Assembly (NCBI RefSeq): GCF_023721755.1
Contig: NZ_JAMDLH010000001.1
Location: 124,001 to 188,000, forward strand
DNA: 64,000 nucleotides
Source of the DNA: Pleomorphomonas sp. NRK KF1
Lineage (GTDB): Bacteria > Pseudomonadota > Alphaproteobacteria > Rhizobiales > Pleomorphomonadaceae
Direction: 5' to 3'
In this document: positions 8,566 through 17,407 of the stretch, piece by piece
Layout: every line of letters begins with the position of its first letter
Position numbering within the stretch: the first letter of the stretch is position 1
Made by a program: the position numbers and the translations under genes
Notes under the pieces: model-generated
What the model was told of the DNA's origin: nothing
The model's database searches: none
Seen by the model: only the letters and a program-made list of their open reading frames with translations

Positions 8566-8769
8566 ATGTCTGGTGAACCGGAAGACCGTTGGGAAGCCGG
8601 GGAATACGCGTCTCCGCCATGCTTTCTGCATGAACTGTCCCCGGGCTATGGTCTTGAACCGGGCGACCACGCAGCATGTTCACGCCTTTCGTCGGCCTTG
8701 CCGGTCGACACGCAAGCGCAGGATCGAGAGGCCCCCGCGACGGACTCCAAAACGGCGGCCTGCGGTTGA
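8566..8769 (+). CDS. Small uncharacterised protein with a SPPCFLHEL motif
   Basis: 67 aa, acidic N-terminus MSGEPEDRWEAGEY followed by ASPPCFLHELSPGYG and a low-complexity tail. The main support is a good Shine-Dalgarno AGGAG at 8554-8558, 7 nt before the ATG. I have the impression that short alphaproteobacterial proteins share an S-P-x-C-F-x-H-E-L segment, but I cannot name the family with certainty. Cys and His in the motif could bind a metal (inference). It lies 100 nt upstream of ku and could be co-transcribed. The rest of the spacer (8414-8565 and 8770-8869) shows nothing further. Confidence 0.5.
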   Translation: MSGEPEDRWEAGEYASPPCFLHELSPGYGLEPGDHAACSRLSSALPVDTQAQDREAPATDSKTAACG

Positions 8770-8869
8770 TCGAGCCGGTCACCATCCGGAACCACCATTC
8801 CCGCCCGTGAGTTCTTGCTTCGACGGATGACGGCGATGAGCGCCGCCCCCCGAAAGCGGGACGAGACCG

Positions 8870-9703
8870 ATGGCACCACGGGCGAACTGGAAGGGCGTGC
8901 TGAAGATCGCGGAGGTCATGTGCCCCGTGTCGCTCTACACGGCGGCGTCCACCTCCGAGCGCATCGTCTTCCATACCCTCAACCGCGCTACCGGCCACCG
9001 CGTCGAGCGCCAGTACATCGACACCGAAACCGAGAAGCCGGTCGACCGCGAGGATCAGGTCAAGGGCTACGAGGTGAGCGAGGGCAACTATATCGAGCTG
9101 ACACCCGATGAGGTGAAGGCCGCCGTGCCGGAGAGCGACAAGACGCTGGCGGTGTCCGCCTTCATCGGCTGCGGCGAGGTTGACGACGTCTACTTCGACA
9201 AGCCCTACTATCTCGCGCCGTCGGATCGGGTGGCTCAGGAAGCCTATGCCATCGTCCGGGACGGTCTCAGGGAGAAGAAGGTCGCGGCCATCGCCCGCAC
9301 CCTGCTGTTTCGCCGCGTTCGCACCCTCTTGATCCGGCCGCATGGAGACGGGCTGATCGCCACGACGCTCAACTTCGACTACGAGGTCCGCGCGGCCGCC
9401 GACGAGTTTCGGGAGATTCCCGACCTGAAGATCAAGGGAGAGATGCTGGAACTTGCCGAGCACATCATCGACACCAAGATGGGCGAGTTCGACATCAGCA
9501 GGTTCGACGACCGCTACGAGGCGGAGCTGGCCGAAGTGGTGAAGGCGAAGATCGAGGGCAGGAAGATCAAGCCGCGCAAGGCGCCCAAGGAAGAGAAGGT
9601 CATCGACCTCATGGCCGCGCTTCGCGAGAGCGCTCGGGTGGGCAAGTCCAAGGGCAAGACCGGCTCGGCGTCGCGGTCCGGCTCGCGCAGGAAGGCAGGC
9701 TGA
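8870..9703 (+). CDS. ku: Non-homologous end-joining protein Ku (first copy)
   Basis: 277 aa. The Ku beta-barrel core is recognisable from MAPRANWKGVLKIAEVMCPVSLY through FHTLNRATGHRVERQYID, VKGYEV, DDVYFDKPYYLAPSD and FRRVRTLLIRPHGDGLIATTLNF. Bacterial Ku homodimers thread onto broken DNA ends and recruit LigD. The C-terminus has the conserved VIDLMAALRESA helix that contacts LigD in related proteins, followed by a basic tail rich in Lys/Arg/Ser. The gene ends 2 nt before ligD starts, so the two are an operon. A second, different Ku is encoded beyond ligD on the other strand. Confidence 0.96.
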   Translation: MAPRANWKGVLKIAEVMCPVSLYTAASTSERIVFHTLNRATGHRVERQYIDTETEKPVDREDQVKGYEVSEGNYIELTPDEVKAAVPESDKTLAVSAFIGCGEVDDVYFDKPYYLAPSDRVAQEAYAIVRDGLREKKVAAIARTLLFRRVRTLLIRPHGDGLIATTLNFDYEVRAAADEFREIPDLKIKGEMLELAEHIIDTKMGEFDISRFDDRYEAELAEVVKAKIEGRKIKPRKAPKEEKVIDLMAALRESARVGKSKGKTGSASRSGSRRKAG

Positions 9704-9705
9704 CC

Positions 9706-12255
9706 ATGGCCCTCGAAACCTACCGCCAGAAGCGCAACTTCAAATCGACGCCCGAGCCCGAGGGCAAGCTCACGGTGGGCGAGGGCAAGGCTTTCGTTGT
9801 CCAGAAGCACGACGCCACGCGCCTGCACTACGACTTCCGCCTGGAGATGGACGGTGTCCTGAAAAGCTGGGCGGTGACCAAGGGGCCGAGCCTCGTTCCC
9901 GGCGACAAGCGGCTCGCCGTCCATGTCGAGGACCATCCCCTGGACTACGGCGATTTTGAAGGCACCATCCCCAAGGGGCAGTATGGCGGCGGCACGGTCG
10001 TTCTCTGGGATCGGGGCACCTGGTCGCCGATCGGCGACGCTCGCAAGGGTTACGCCAAGGGGCACCTTGAGTTCGAGCTGTCCGGCGAGAAACTCACCGG
10101 GCGCTGGCATCTCGTGCGCATGCATGGCAAGCCGGGCGAGAAGCGCGAGAACTGGCTGCTCATCAAGGGCGACGACGAGTTCGCCCGCGAGGAGACGGAC
10201 ACCGACATCCTCGAAGAGCGGCCTGAGTCCGTGAAGACCGGGCGTGACCTCAAAGAGGTTGCGGAAGACGCGCCTGCCAGGCGGACCAAGGCGCGCAAGT
10301 CCAGAAAAGCCAAGGCTGCTACCAAACCGGATTCCTCCAAGCCGGACGGCGACGGCGGCCCCGAGGTTCCGGATCCCGCCGCCATCAAGGGCGCGAAGAA
10401 GGCACCCATGCCCGATGTCGTCGAACCGATGCTGGCGACGCCGGTGCCCTCCGCTCCGACCGGCGAGAAATGGCTGCATGAGATCAAGTTCGACGGCTAC
10501 CGCCTTCTGGCGCATATCGAGGCCGGGCGGGTCAAGCTGCTGACACGCAGCGGTCTCGACTGGACCAGGAAGTTCGGGAAGGGCGTTCTGGCGGCGCTGC
10601 AGGACCTGCCGATGGGTTCGGCCGTTATCGACGGCGAACTCGTTGTCGAAACCGCCTCCGGGGCCACCGACTTCTCGGCGCTTCAGGCCGACCTCAGCGC
10701 CGAACGAACCGATCGCTTCGTCTTTTACGTCTTCGACCTTCTCTATCTCGATGGCTTTGATCTCCGCGGCTTGCCGCTGATCGAACGCAAGACCCTGCTT
10801 GAAAAACTCGTTCCCCCGGAAGGCGGCATGGTTCGCTTCAGCGGCCATCTCGACGAAAGCGGCGCCATGGTGCTGCAGCATGCCTGCCGCCTGAGCCTCG
10901 AAGGCATCGTCAGCAAGCGGCGCGATGCGCCCTATCGTCCGGGCCGGGGAAAGACCTGGGTCAAGTCGAAATGCTCGGCGCGCCAGGAGTTCGTCATCGG
11001 CGGTTACGTGCCGTCGACGGTCTCCCGCAAGGCCGTCGGCTCGCTGGCGCTTGGGGTCTATGAGGAGGGCAAGCTCCAGCACGTCGGCCGGGTCGGAACC
11101 GGCTTTGGCGCGGAGGTCGCCGAGCACCTTCAGACCCGGCTGGAGAGGCTGCGCACCGACGACAAGCCGTTCGACAATGCCATGACGGCCGACGAGCGGC
11201 GAGGCGTCAGGTACGTGCGACCCGAACTGGTGGCGGAGGTCGAGTTCCGGGCCTGGACGGCCGACGGCCATCTCCGCCACGCCTCGTTCCGAGGCCTGCG
11301 TGAAGACAAACCGCCGCAGGAGATCGTCCGTGAGGCGCCCAAGACCGACGCCAAGGCGCCGAAGCCCCAGCGTCGGACCGTCAAGCTCACCCATCCCGAC
11401 AGGCTCTACTGGCCCGGGGAGGGCATTACCAAGGAAGGCCTCGCAAACTACTACGCCGACGTATGGAGGCTCATGGCTCCCTATGTCGTCGGTCGTCCGC
11501 TGGCCCTTCTTCGCTGCCCCAGCGGTATCAACGGCGAGCGCTTTTTCCAGAAGCACGCCTGGAAGGGCCTGAACGCCAACATCGTCACCGTTCCCGACCC
11601 GGCGGATCCGGATGAAGATCCCTGGGTCAGCATCAACGACCTCGAAGGCATGATGGGACTCGTTCAGTCGGCCGCACTGGAAGTCCACTCCTGGGGCTCG
11701 ACGGTCGCCGACTGGGAGCGGCCTGACATCATCATCCTGGATCTCGACCCCGGCGAGGGCGTGCCCTGGCAGGCGGTGATCGACGCGGCGCAGGAGGTGC
11801 GTCAGCGTCTTGTCGATGCCGGTCTCGCCCCGTTCGTGAAGACCTCGGGCGGCAAGGGCCTGCATGTCGTCGCGCCGCTGAAGCCGTCGGCCGAGTGGCC
11901 GGAGGTCAAGGCCTTTACCAAGTCGCTGGCCGAAGCCATGGCGGCCGACAGTCCGGACCGTTTCGTGGCGACGATCTCGAAATCCAAGCGCCGGGGCAAA
12001 ATCCTGGTCGACTACTTGCGCAATCAGCGCGGCTCCACCGCGGTTGCGCCCTATTCGACGAGAGCCCGGCCCGGCGCGGCGGTTTCGACGTCGATCACTT
12101 GGGAGGAACTGGAACCCGGCATCGGCCCCGCCCATTTCACGGTTTCGAACCTGCCGGCACGCCTTGCGGCGATGCGGGCGGATCCATGGGAGGACCTCCG
12201 CGCGGCGGCGGTGCCGCTCGTCGAACGGAAAAGGAGGCGAGGCAAGGGCAAGTAA
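9706..12255 (+). CDS. ligD: ATP-dependent DNA ligase D (end joining)
   Basis: 849 aa with three enzymatic domains. Residues about 10-165 are the 3'-phosphoesterase (HDATRLHYDFRLEMDG at 35-50, FEGTIPKGQYGGG). About 240-545 is the ligase, with the adenylated lysine of EIKFDGYR at residue 261 and the closing motif KTWVKSKC. About 557-845 is the primase/polymerase (LTHPDRLYWP, the metal-binding LDLDPGEG, KTSGGKGLHVV). Between the first two domains is a Lys/Pro-rich linker. It processes and seals double-strand breaks together with Ku. It is the second gene of a ku-ligD operon and converges on the other ku gene with a 6-nt gap. Confidence 0.97.
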   Translation: MALETYRQKRNFKSTPEPEGKLTVGEGKAFVVQKHDATRLHYDFRLEMDGVLKSWAVTKGPSLVPGDKRLAVHVEDHPLDYGDFEGTIPKGQYGGGTVVLWDRGTWSPIGDARKGYAKGHLEFELSGEKLTGRWHLVRMHGKPGEKRENWLLIKGDDEFAREETDTDILEERPESVKTGRDLKEVAEDAPARRTKARKSRKAKAATKPDSSKPDGDGGPEVPDPAAIKGAKKAPMPDVVEPMLATPVPSAPTGEKWLHEIKFDGYRLLAHIEAGRVKLLTRSGLDWTRKFGKGVLAALQDLPMGSAVIDGELVVETASGATDFSALQADLSAERTDRFVFYVFDLLYLDGFDLRGLPLIERKTLLEKLVPPEGGMVRFSGHLDESGAMVLQHACRLSLEGIVSKRRDAPYRPGRGKTWVKSKCSARQEFVIGGYVPSTVSRKAVGSLALGVYEEGKLQHVGRVGTGFGAEVAEHLQTRLERLRTDDKPFDNAMTADERRGVRYVRPELVAEVEFRAWTADGHLRHASFRGLREDKPPQEIVREAPKTDAKAPKPQRRTVKLTHPDRLYWPGEGITKEGLANYYADVWRLMAPYVVGRPLALLRCPSGINGERFFQKHAWKGLNANIVTVPDPADPDEDPWVSINDLEGMMGLVQSAALEVHSWGSTVADWERPDIIILDLDPGEGVPWQAVIDAAQEVRQRLVDAGLAPFVKTSGGKGLHVVAPLKPSAEWPEVKAFTKSLAEAMAADSPDRFVATISKSKRRGKILVDYLRNQRGSTAVAPYSTRARPGAAVSTSITWEELEPGIGPAHFTVSNLPARLAAMRADPWEDLRAAAVPLVERKRRRGKGK

Positions 12256-12261
12256 GGCGCC

Positions 12262-13071
12262 CTACCGGGCCTTGCTCCTCTTTTCAGACGCCACGCTCTT
12301 CCTGAGCGCGTCCATGATGTTGACGACATTGCTGGGCTTTTCACCGGCCTTCGTCTTGGCCGTTGCCGGACGCTCCCGCTTCTTCTTCTTGGCCGAGATG
12401 ATGTCCAGGAGTTTCTCCTGCACGGGGTCGGACACCATGTCGGGATCCCAGGGAACGGTCTTCTTGTCGATCAGCTCCTTGACCAGTTTCATCGATTCCG
12501 GCTCGACCTTGTCGCTGTCGATCTTGCCGAAATAGTCCTTCTCGGGCCGAACCTCGTCGCCGTAGCGAAGCGTCCACAAGACGATGCCCTTGCCGCGCGG
12601 CTCCAGCAGCACCGCCCGTTCCCGCCTGTAAAGCACGAGGCGAGAGATGCCGACCGTCCCGGTGGAAGCCATGGCCTCCCGGATCACCGCGAAGGCCTCC
12701 TCGCCGACCGGGTCGCTCGGCACGAGATAGTGCGGCTTGTCGTAATAGACCCAGGGCGCGGAATCGGAGGGAACGAACATGTCGATATCAAGGGTGTGGG
12801 TGCTTTCGAGGGCCACCGCCTCGATCTCCTCGCCTTCGAGAAGCACGTGCTTGCCGTCCTCGTCGACAGGATACCCCTTGACCTCATCGTCCTCGTCGAC
12901 CGGCTTGCCGGTTTCCGCATCGACATAGCGGCTGATCACCCGGTTGCCCGTCTTCGCGTTGAGCACGTGAAAGCGCACCTTGTCGGCTTCGCTGGTGGCC
13001 GGCCGCATGGTCACCGGGCAGGTGACGAGCGACAGCTTCAGGTAGCCCTTCCAAAACGTGTGAGACGCCAT
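12262..13071 (-). CDS. ku: Non-homologous end-joining protein Ku (second copy)
   Basis: 269 aa, a full Ku core (TFWKGYLKLSLVTCPVTM, FHVLNAKTGNRVISRYVD, VKGYPVDEDG, WVYYDKPHYLVPSDPVGEEA, LYRRERAVLLEPRGKGI). The C-terminus has a KKKKRERP basic run, then NVVNIMDALRKSV, the same LigD-contact type helix as in the other copy. The two Ku proteins are clearly diverged, so this is not a recent duplication. Rhizobia often carry several ku/ligD sets that work under different conditions. Here both flank a single ligD, and this one is transcribed toward it from its own promoter. Confidence 0.96.
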   Translation of the reverse strand: MASHTFWKGYLKLSLVTCPVTMRPATSEADKVRFHVLNAKTGNRVISRYVDAETGKPVDEDDEVKGYPVDEDGKHVLLEGEEIEAVALESTHTLDIDMFVPSDSAPWVYYDKPHYLVPSDPVGEEAFAVIREAMASTGTVGISRLVLYRRERAVLLEPRGKGIVLWTLRYGDEVRPEKDYFGKIDSDKVEPESMKLVKELIDKKTVPWDPDMVSDPVQEKLLDIISAKKKKRERPATAKTKAGEKPSNVVNIMDALRKSVASEKRSKAR

Positions 13072-13164
13072 TGAGCGGTCCTCCGGCTGCCGGATGAAAC
13101 CAACGGAGGACAGGCGCGGTTCCGCCCGACATGGCGTTCATTCAATGGCGTGCCGGGTGGGAGG

Positions 13165-14757
13165 TCATGGAACCGCCATGGTTCCTTCCAGCGACAGGCT
13201 TTCAAAGTCGCCGACAAGAATGCCGAGCCGCAGGGTCCAGGCGCCGCCGACCGGAAACGCCAGCCCGTCGACGCGCCAATGCCCATCCTCCACCCGTGTC
13301 GCCTGCCGCAGCATCGGCTCCAGGCCGGCGGCTGGATTGGCGAGGCTGACGCGGACTTCGCGCGCCGCCAAAGCACGGCCGCCGGCACCGCTCAGCCGTA
13401 TGTCGAGGCTGCCGCGCTGGCCAAACTGGATCATCGCCATGCCGCGGTCCGTGTGGATATGCAGCAGCTGGCGGTGACGAAGCGCCGCCTCGGCGGCGGC
13501 AATGCTGCGTGGTGGCGGCGTGAAGCGCCAGCCGGCGACGACGGCAAGCACCAGGACCAGCAGGCAGACGTCCACGGCGAGCACCCGGCCCAGGGGGCGA
13601 AGATGGACGTCGCCGCCCGTTGCCGCCTTCGGAACCAGAAGGCGACGGTTCAACGCGCCGAGGCCGAGCATGACGAACACCAGCAGCAGCTTGCCGGTCA
13701 GCAGGCGGCCATAGTCCGTCCCGATCAGGCTCTCAGGTCCGACCCCTTGCATGACGGCGAGGGTGAAGCCGGACAGTGCCAGCACAACAACGGTCGGCAG
13801 CAGAAGGGCCGACAGGCGCAGCGCGGCCCGGCCCGCGTTGTCCTGGCGCGTCGCAACGAGGATCAGCAAGGGAAGGAGCGACCCGCCCCACAGTGCCGCG
13901 GCGGCCCCGTGCAAGGCGAGGGCGGGGCGCGATATCCAGGCGGGCGCGGCGGTGCTGGCGTGGCCGCTCAGCGTCAACGCGAAGGCCACCATGAGAAGCG
14001 ATGTCATGCCGAGACTGGTCGCCATCCTGCGTCTCGGGCAGCAAAGGGCACAAGCCGCAACAACGAGCGCCGCACCGCCGAGGCCGAGCGTCCCGCCGTA
14101 GCGGGATTGCAGGCCGGCGAACCAGGGGGCAAGGCCGGCGAGATCGGCAAGACCGCCATCGCGCTCATCGAGCCCTTGCAGACCGAAGGAGACAACGGAC
14201 GCGGCAGCTCCGAGACCGATGAGCGCGAGAATCGAGCGATCGGCGAGGGCAGGGCGTTGTCGGGCGACAGCCGTCAGGAAAAAAGCGCCGCCGACGCCAC
14301 CGATCCAGCCGACGTAGACGCCGATGCGCATGAGCCAGATAAGGAACGAAATGGCCGGTGATCGCGACGGGTCGGCCGCGACGCTGCGTTGGCTGGCGTG
14401 GCCGACGGAAAAGGTCAGGGTTCCGCCGATCGGGTGCCCGTCGGCCGACGCGACGCGCCAGCTCAGCGCATAGGTTCCATCGTAGGCGGCGGGAAGCTCC
14501 GCGACGACTAGATCGTTGCCCTCCGCCGTCGCCGCGATCTCGGTGCTCTGGCCGCCCGGATCGAACAAACGGAGGGTCAGCGGGGTGACTGGTTCGTTGA
14601 AGGAAAGCCTGATCTTTTCCGGCGAGACGGCAACGATGCCGCCCTCGGTGGGCTCGCTACCGACCAGAGTGGCGTGCGCAAGGCAGGGGCTCGCCAGCAT
14701 GACGCAGCCGATGACGACCAGGGCGAGGCTTGTGACGAAGCGCAGCATCGAGGGCAT
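13165..14757 (-). CDS. CopC-CopD fusion, copper resistance/uptake protein
   Basis: About 530 aa. After a signal peptide (LRFVTSLALVVIGCVMLASP-CLA) the mature protein would start HATLVGSEPTEGG, the CopC domain with an N-terminal copper-ligand histidine; a second conserved histidine is in ASADGHPIGGT. From about residue 140 follows a CopD membrane domain with roughly eight hydrophobic segments, then a soluble tail (about 440-530). The family brings copper across or to the inner membrane. ATG at 14757 or 14748 both precede the signal peptide. It is the last gene of a minus-strand operon, 40 nt after ycnI. Confidence 0.88.
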   Translation of the reverse strand: MPSMLRFVTSLALVVIGCVMLASPCLAHATLVGSEPTEGGIVAVSPEKIRLSFNEPVTPLTLRLFDPGGQSTEIAATAEGNDLVVAELPAAYDGTYALSWRVASADGHPIGGTLTFSVGHASQRSVAADPSRSPAISFLIWLMRIGVYVGWIGGVGGAFFLTAVARQRPALADRSILALIGLGAAASVVSFGLQGLDERDGGLADLAGLAPWFAGLQSRYGGTLGLGGAALVVAACALCCPRRRMATSLGMTSLLMVAFALTLSGHASTAAPAWISRPALALHGAAAALWGGSLLPLLILVATRQDNAGRAALRLSALLLPTVVVLALSGFTLAVMQGVGPESLIGTDYGRLLTGKLLLVFVMLGLGALNRRLLVPKAATGGDVHLRPLGRVLAVDVCLLVLVLAVVAGWRFTPPPRSIAAAEAALRHRQLLHIHTDRGMAMIQFGQRGSLDIRLSGAGGRALAAREVRVSLANPAAGLEPMLRQATRVEDGHWRVDGLAFPVGGAWTLRLGILVGDFESLSLEGTMAVP

Positions 14758-14797
14758 TCCCGAAAAGGGCGGCGCAGTCTCCCGCGCCGCCGCTCCG

Positions 14798-15325
14798 TCA
14801 GTTGGCGGGCGCGACGATCCTGACGCCGGGCGCCGGTGCCTCGTAGTCGTCGGCACTCTTGCCGTCGGCAGGAATTTCGATCCAGCGTTCGGCCGTGCCG
14901 CCCTCGCACTCTTGAACCACGGGGAAGTAGACGGTGGAACCGGCGGCAAAGGTCTTGGTCAGGGTGCCACGGAAGACGAACTCGTCATAATAGTCGTCGG
15001 GCAGGTTGCCGGTCCACGAGAGCTCTTTTGCGCCCTCGGTGATCTTGCCGCCGTGCAACTCGTAGCTGCCTTCGTACTTGCCTCTGACGATGTCGATCGT
15101 CCAGCCCGCCTTGGGCATCGGCTTCACGGCAATGAAGCCCTCGGGAATCTGCACGCGCACCTTCAGCGTCGCGGCCCCGGCGCACCCATGGGGCACGCGC
15201 AGCACCGCCTTGTAGGTGGTGCCGGCCGTCGCCTGGGGTGTCTCCAGGGTGACGTGGGCAAGGGCGGAGGCGGGGGCGAGCAGCAGCACGGCGGCTCCGA
15301 GAGCAGCCAGTTTGGTCCTGGTCAT
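14798..15325 (-). CDS. YcnI-family (DUF1775) periplasmic copper-binding protein
   Basis: 175 aa. A signal peptide ends ALA-HVTLETPQA, so the mature N-terminus would be histidine. Family blocks TYKAVLRVPHGCAGAATLKVRVQIP, GWTIDIV and FVFRGTL follow, with a conserved tryptophan (AGW). Characterised YcnI domains bind copper through the N-terminal histidine and this region. It sits between the DUF2946 and CopC-CopD genes with about 40-nt gaps on each side, as expected for one copper-handling operon. Confidence 0.92.
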   Translation of the reverse strand: MTRTKLAALGAAVLLLAPASALAHVTLETPQATAGTTYKAVLRVPHGCAGAATLKVRVQIPEGFIAVKPMPKAGWTIDIVRGKYEGSYELHGGKITEGAKELSWTGNLPDDYYDEFVFRGTLTKTFAAGSTVYFPVVQECEGGTAERWIEIPADGKSADDYEAPAPGVRIVAPAN

Positions 15326-15365
15326 GATGATGGTCCTTCAGAATCGAATGATGGTTTCGGTCCGA

Positions 15366-15740
15366 TCATGCGATGTCTGGCGGTGCCCTCGCTCCGACGG
15401 GGCCTGTCCGTGCGCGAACGACGGTATGGCCGAGCTCGATTGGGCCGGAAAGGACCGCTACCGGCGCTTCGCTGCGCTGCGGCAGATCGGCGACCCGGTC
15501 GAGAGGCCCGACCGCCGTACCGAGCTTGCCGCAAAGCATGCACCAGTCGCAGCCTGCCTTGCCGGACGGCGCATCCTGCCTGTCGCCATGATGAGACGGC
15601 GCGGGCTCAGAATGGCAGAGGGTGACGTCGGTGACGGCCGCCGTCGCAGGTGGTGGTGTCGGCAAGACGAGCTGAAGCGCCAGGGCGAAGGCTGCCGCCA
15701 GCGCTGCCAGACTCCTCGCTTTTCCCACCCACAAGCCCAC
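15366..15740 (-). CDS. DUF2946-type small membrane/periplasmic protein
   Basis: About 124 aa. One N-terminal hydrophobic segment (LAALAAAFALALQLVLP) precedes a metal-ligand-rich region with LCHSEPAPSHHG and CDWCMLCGKLG. Cys/His clusters after a single N-terminal membrane segment are typical of DUF2946 proteins, often found with copper genes. No ATG is available. GTG at 15740 with GGGGA upstream is my choice, and TTG at 15764 is the alternative. It is the first gene of the copper operon, so any copper-responsive promoter should lie in 15741-15964; no CueR- or CsoR-type box was evident. Confidence 0.7.
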   Translation of the reverse strand: MGLWVGKARSLAALAAAFALALQLVLPTPPPATAAVTDVTLCHSEPAPSHHGDRQDAPSGKAGCDWCMLCGKLGTAVGPLDRVADLPQRSEAPVAVLSGPIELGHTVVRARTGPVGARAPPDIA

Positions 15741-15964
15741 GCTGCGTCCCCGCCCCAGTTGCAAACAGCTCGCAATCTGTCACGGGACGCTAGGGGCTTC
15801 TTTGCTTTCTCGCAAACTCAACTTTATCGCCGATGGCACAAGGCACATCTTCAGTGGCCAATCTTGAGGATTGATCCAGTCGCATCGCCCCCCGTAGACT
15901 GAATGCTTCGCCGGGGTCTTCGGGCCTCTTGTCGATACGAGGTGCCTCTAAGCGGCCGGAGCGA

Positions 15965-16909
15965 ATGAAGCTGAAGCGTTATTTCTGGCCGATGGTGGCG
16001 ACGGCGACGATTGTTCTGTCCGTCTGGCTTCTTTTGCGGGAGCTTCGCGGACTTTCCTTGGCAAAGGTCAGCGACAGCCTGGCGGCGATCCCCGCGCTTC
16101 ATTGGGTTCTGGCCGGCCTTTGCACCCTGGTCGCCTACGCGGCGCTGGCCGGCTACGATCGGGTGGCGCTTCTCCAGCTCGGCAAGCGAATCAGCTGGCT
16201 GTTCATCACCGTCTGCTCCTTCACCACCTATGCGCTGTCGCACAACATCGGCGCGTCGGTGGTGTCGGGCGGTGTCGTTCGCTACCGCGCCTATTCCACC
16301 AAGGGATTGTCGCCGGCCGAGATCGGCCTGCTTGTCGCCTTTTGCTCGTTCACCTTCATCCTCGGCATGGTGACGCTGATCGGCCTCGTGTTGGTGCTCG
16401 ATCCCGACATCACGCTGCGCTTCGGTGATCTCCTTCCCCTGACGGCATCGCGGGCGACCGGCGCTTTCCTGCTGCTGCTGGTGGCGCTCTATGTTCTCGG
16501 CAGCGTGATGCGGTTCAAACCGCTGAACATCGGCCCGCTGGCAGTCGTCTATCCGTCGCTGCACGTGACCCTGTCGCAGCTTGCCGTCGGGGTATGCGAA
16601 CTGTTGGGAGCGGCGGGCATCATCTACTTCGCGCTGCCGGAAGCCGGGAATCCCGGCTATTTCATCGTGCTCGGCATTTTTCTGATGTCCTTCTCTGCAG
16701 CGCTGATCTCGCACGTTCCGGGCGGTCTTGGCGTACTCGAGCTGGTCTTCGTCATGGGGCTGCCGGATATGGCCGACGCCGACGTGATCGCCGCACTGCT
16801 GGTGTTCCGTCTGTTCTATCTCATCATTCCCTTCATCATGGCGTTGGTGGTGGTGCTGCTGTTCGAGCGCTCGCGCTTCCGTTCGGAGCGAGCATCCGAA
16901 GAGGCATGA
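15965..16909 (+). CDS. LPG synthase-like (UPF0104/AglD-type) integral membrane protein
   Basis: 314 aa with about eight hydrophobic segments and the family signature SHNIGASVVSGGVVRYRAYS and AALISHVPGGLGVLELVFV. This corresponds to the flippase-like membrane half of lysylphosphatidylglycerol synthases without the cytosolic aminoacyl-transferase domain. Its cargo is unknown; lipid flipping or an envelope role is a family-based guess. The ATG at 15965 is preceded by GGAGCGA; the upstream in-frame start at 15929 would add 12 residues without a good binding site. It is followed after 115 nt by a small membrane protein. Confidence 0.88.
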   Translation: MKLKRYFWPMVATATIVLSVWLLLRELRGLSLAKVSDSLAAIPALHWVLAGLCTLVAYAALAGYDRVALLQLGKRISWLFITVCSFTTYALSHNIGASVVSGGVVRYRAYSTKGLSPAEIGLLVAFCSFTFILGMVTLIGLVLVLDPDITLRFGDLLPLTASRATGAFLLLLVALYVLGSVMRFKPLNIGPLAVVYPSLHVTLSQLAVGVCELLGAAGIIYFALPEAGNPGYFIVLGIFLMSFSAALISHVPGGLGVLELVFVMGLPDMADADVIAALLVFRLFYLIIPFIMALVVVLLFERSRFRSERASEEA

Positions 16910-17024
16910 CGTCAGTCACTGGAACATGACGGTTATTTTCAGGTTTCTCGTCTTCTTGCCGGGAATGCGCTAGTATCGGCTTCTCCGATCAACCGCCGTG
17001 GCGCCGAACGAAGGACGCGAGACG

Positions 17025-17267
17025 ATGACCATCTCCAGCCTGCCGCTTCTGGTTCGCTTCCTGATCCGCCATGCCGCGATCGGCTTCGGCGTGGCCATAC
17101 TGTTCGTCGGGTTGCTGCTGGCTTTCGACATTGGCGGCATCGCCAAGCTGATTTTCGCCTCCTCTTCGGCGGGGCTGGCGCTGGCCATCCTGACCTTTTC
17201 GGTGGGGCTCACCTTTTCCAGCGTGCAGATGGGCTTCGCGGTGATGTTCCTGCGCGATGACGACTGA
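17025..17267 (+). CDS. Small hypothetical membrane protein
   Basis: 80 aa with two strongly hydrophobic segments (about 20-40 and 45-70), short polar ends and an acidic RDDD C-terminus. AAGGACGCGAG precedes the ATG at 17025. I recall similar short two-helix proteins in rhizobia annotated only as hypothetical; no function is assigned. It lies between the LPG synthase-like gene and the acetate-type transporter, both on the same strand. Confidence 0.72.
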   Translation: MTISSLPLLVRFLIRHAAIGFGVAILFVGLLLAFDIGGIAKLIFASSSAGLALAILTFSVGLTFSSVQMGFAVMFLRDDD

Positions 17268-17407
17268 TAGCCTCGGCCGATATGCGTCTTTCCCAACTCG
17301 TTTTTCCGGGCATCTTCTCTAGGGATGGCGCCGCCGGAATCCGTTGCGGGCGTTGAGAGACGCCGGCAGGCGCCGGTCGTTTGCCTCTCCTGCCTGGATT
17401 GATCCCG

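Noticed and set aside
8519-9463. 314-codon frame antisense to ku
   Set aside because: Overlaps the clear ku gene and lacks motifs; codon-bias shadow.
9514-12135. 873-codon open frame antisense to ku and ligD
   Set aside because: Same composition artefact; both sense genes have complete catalytic motifs.
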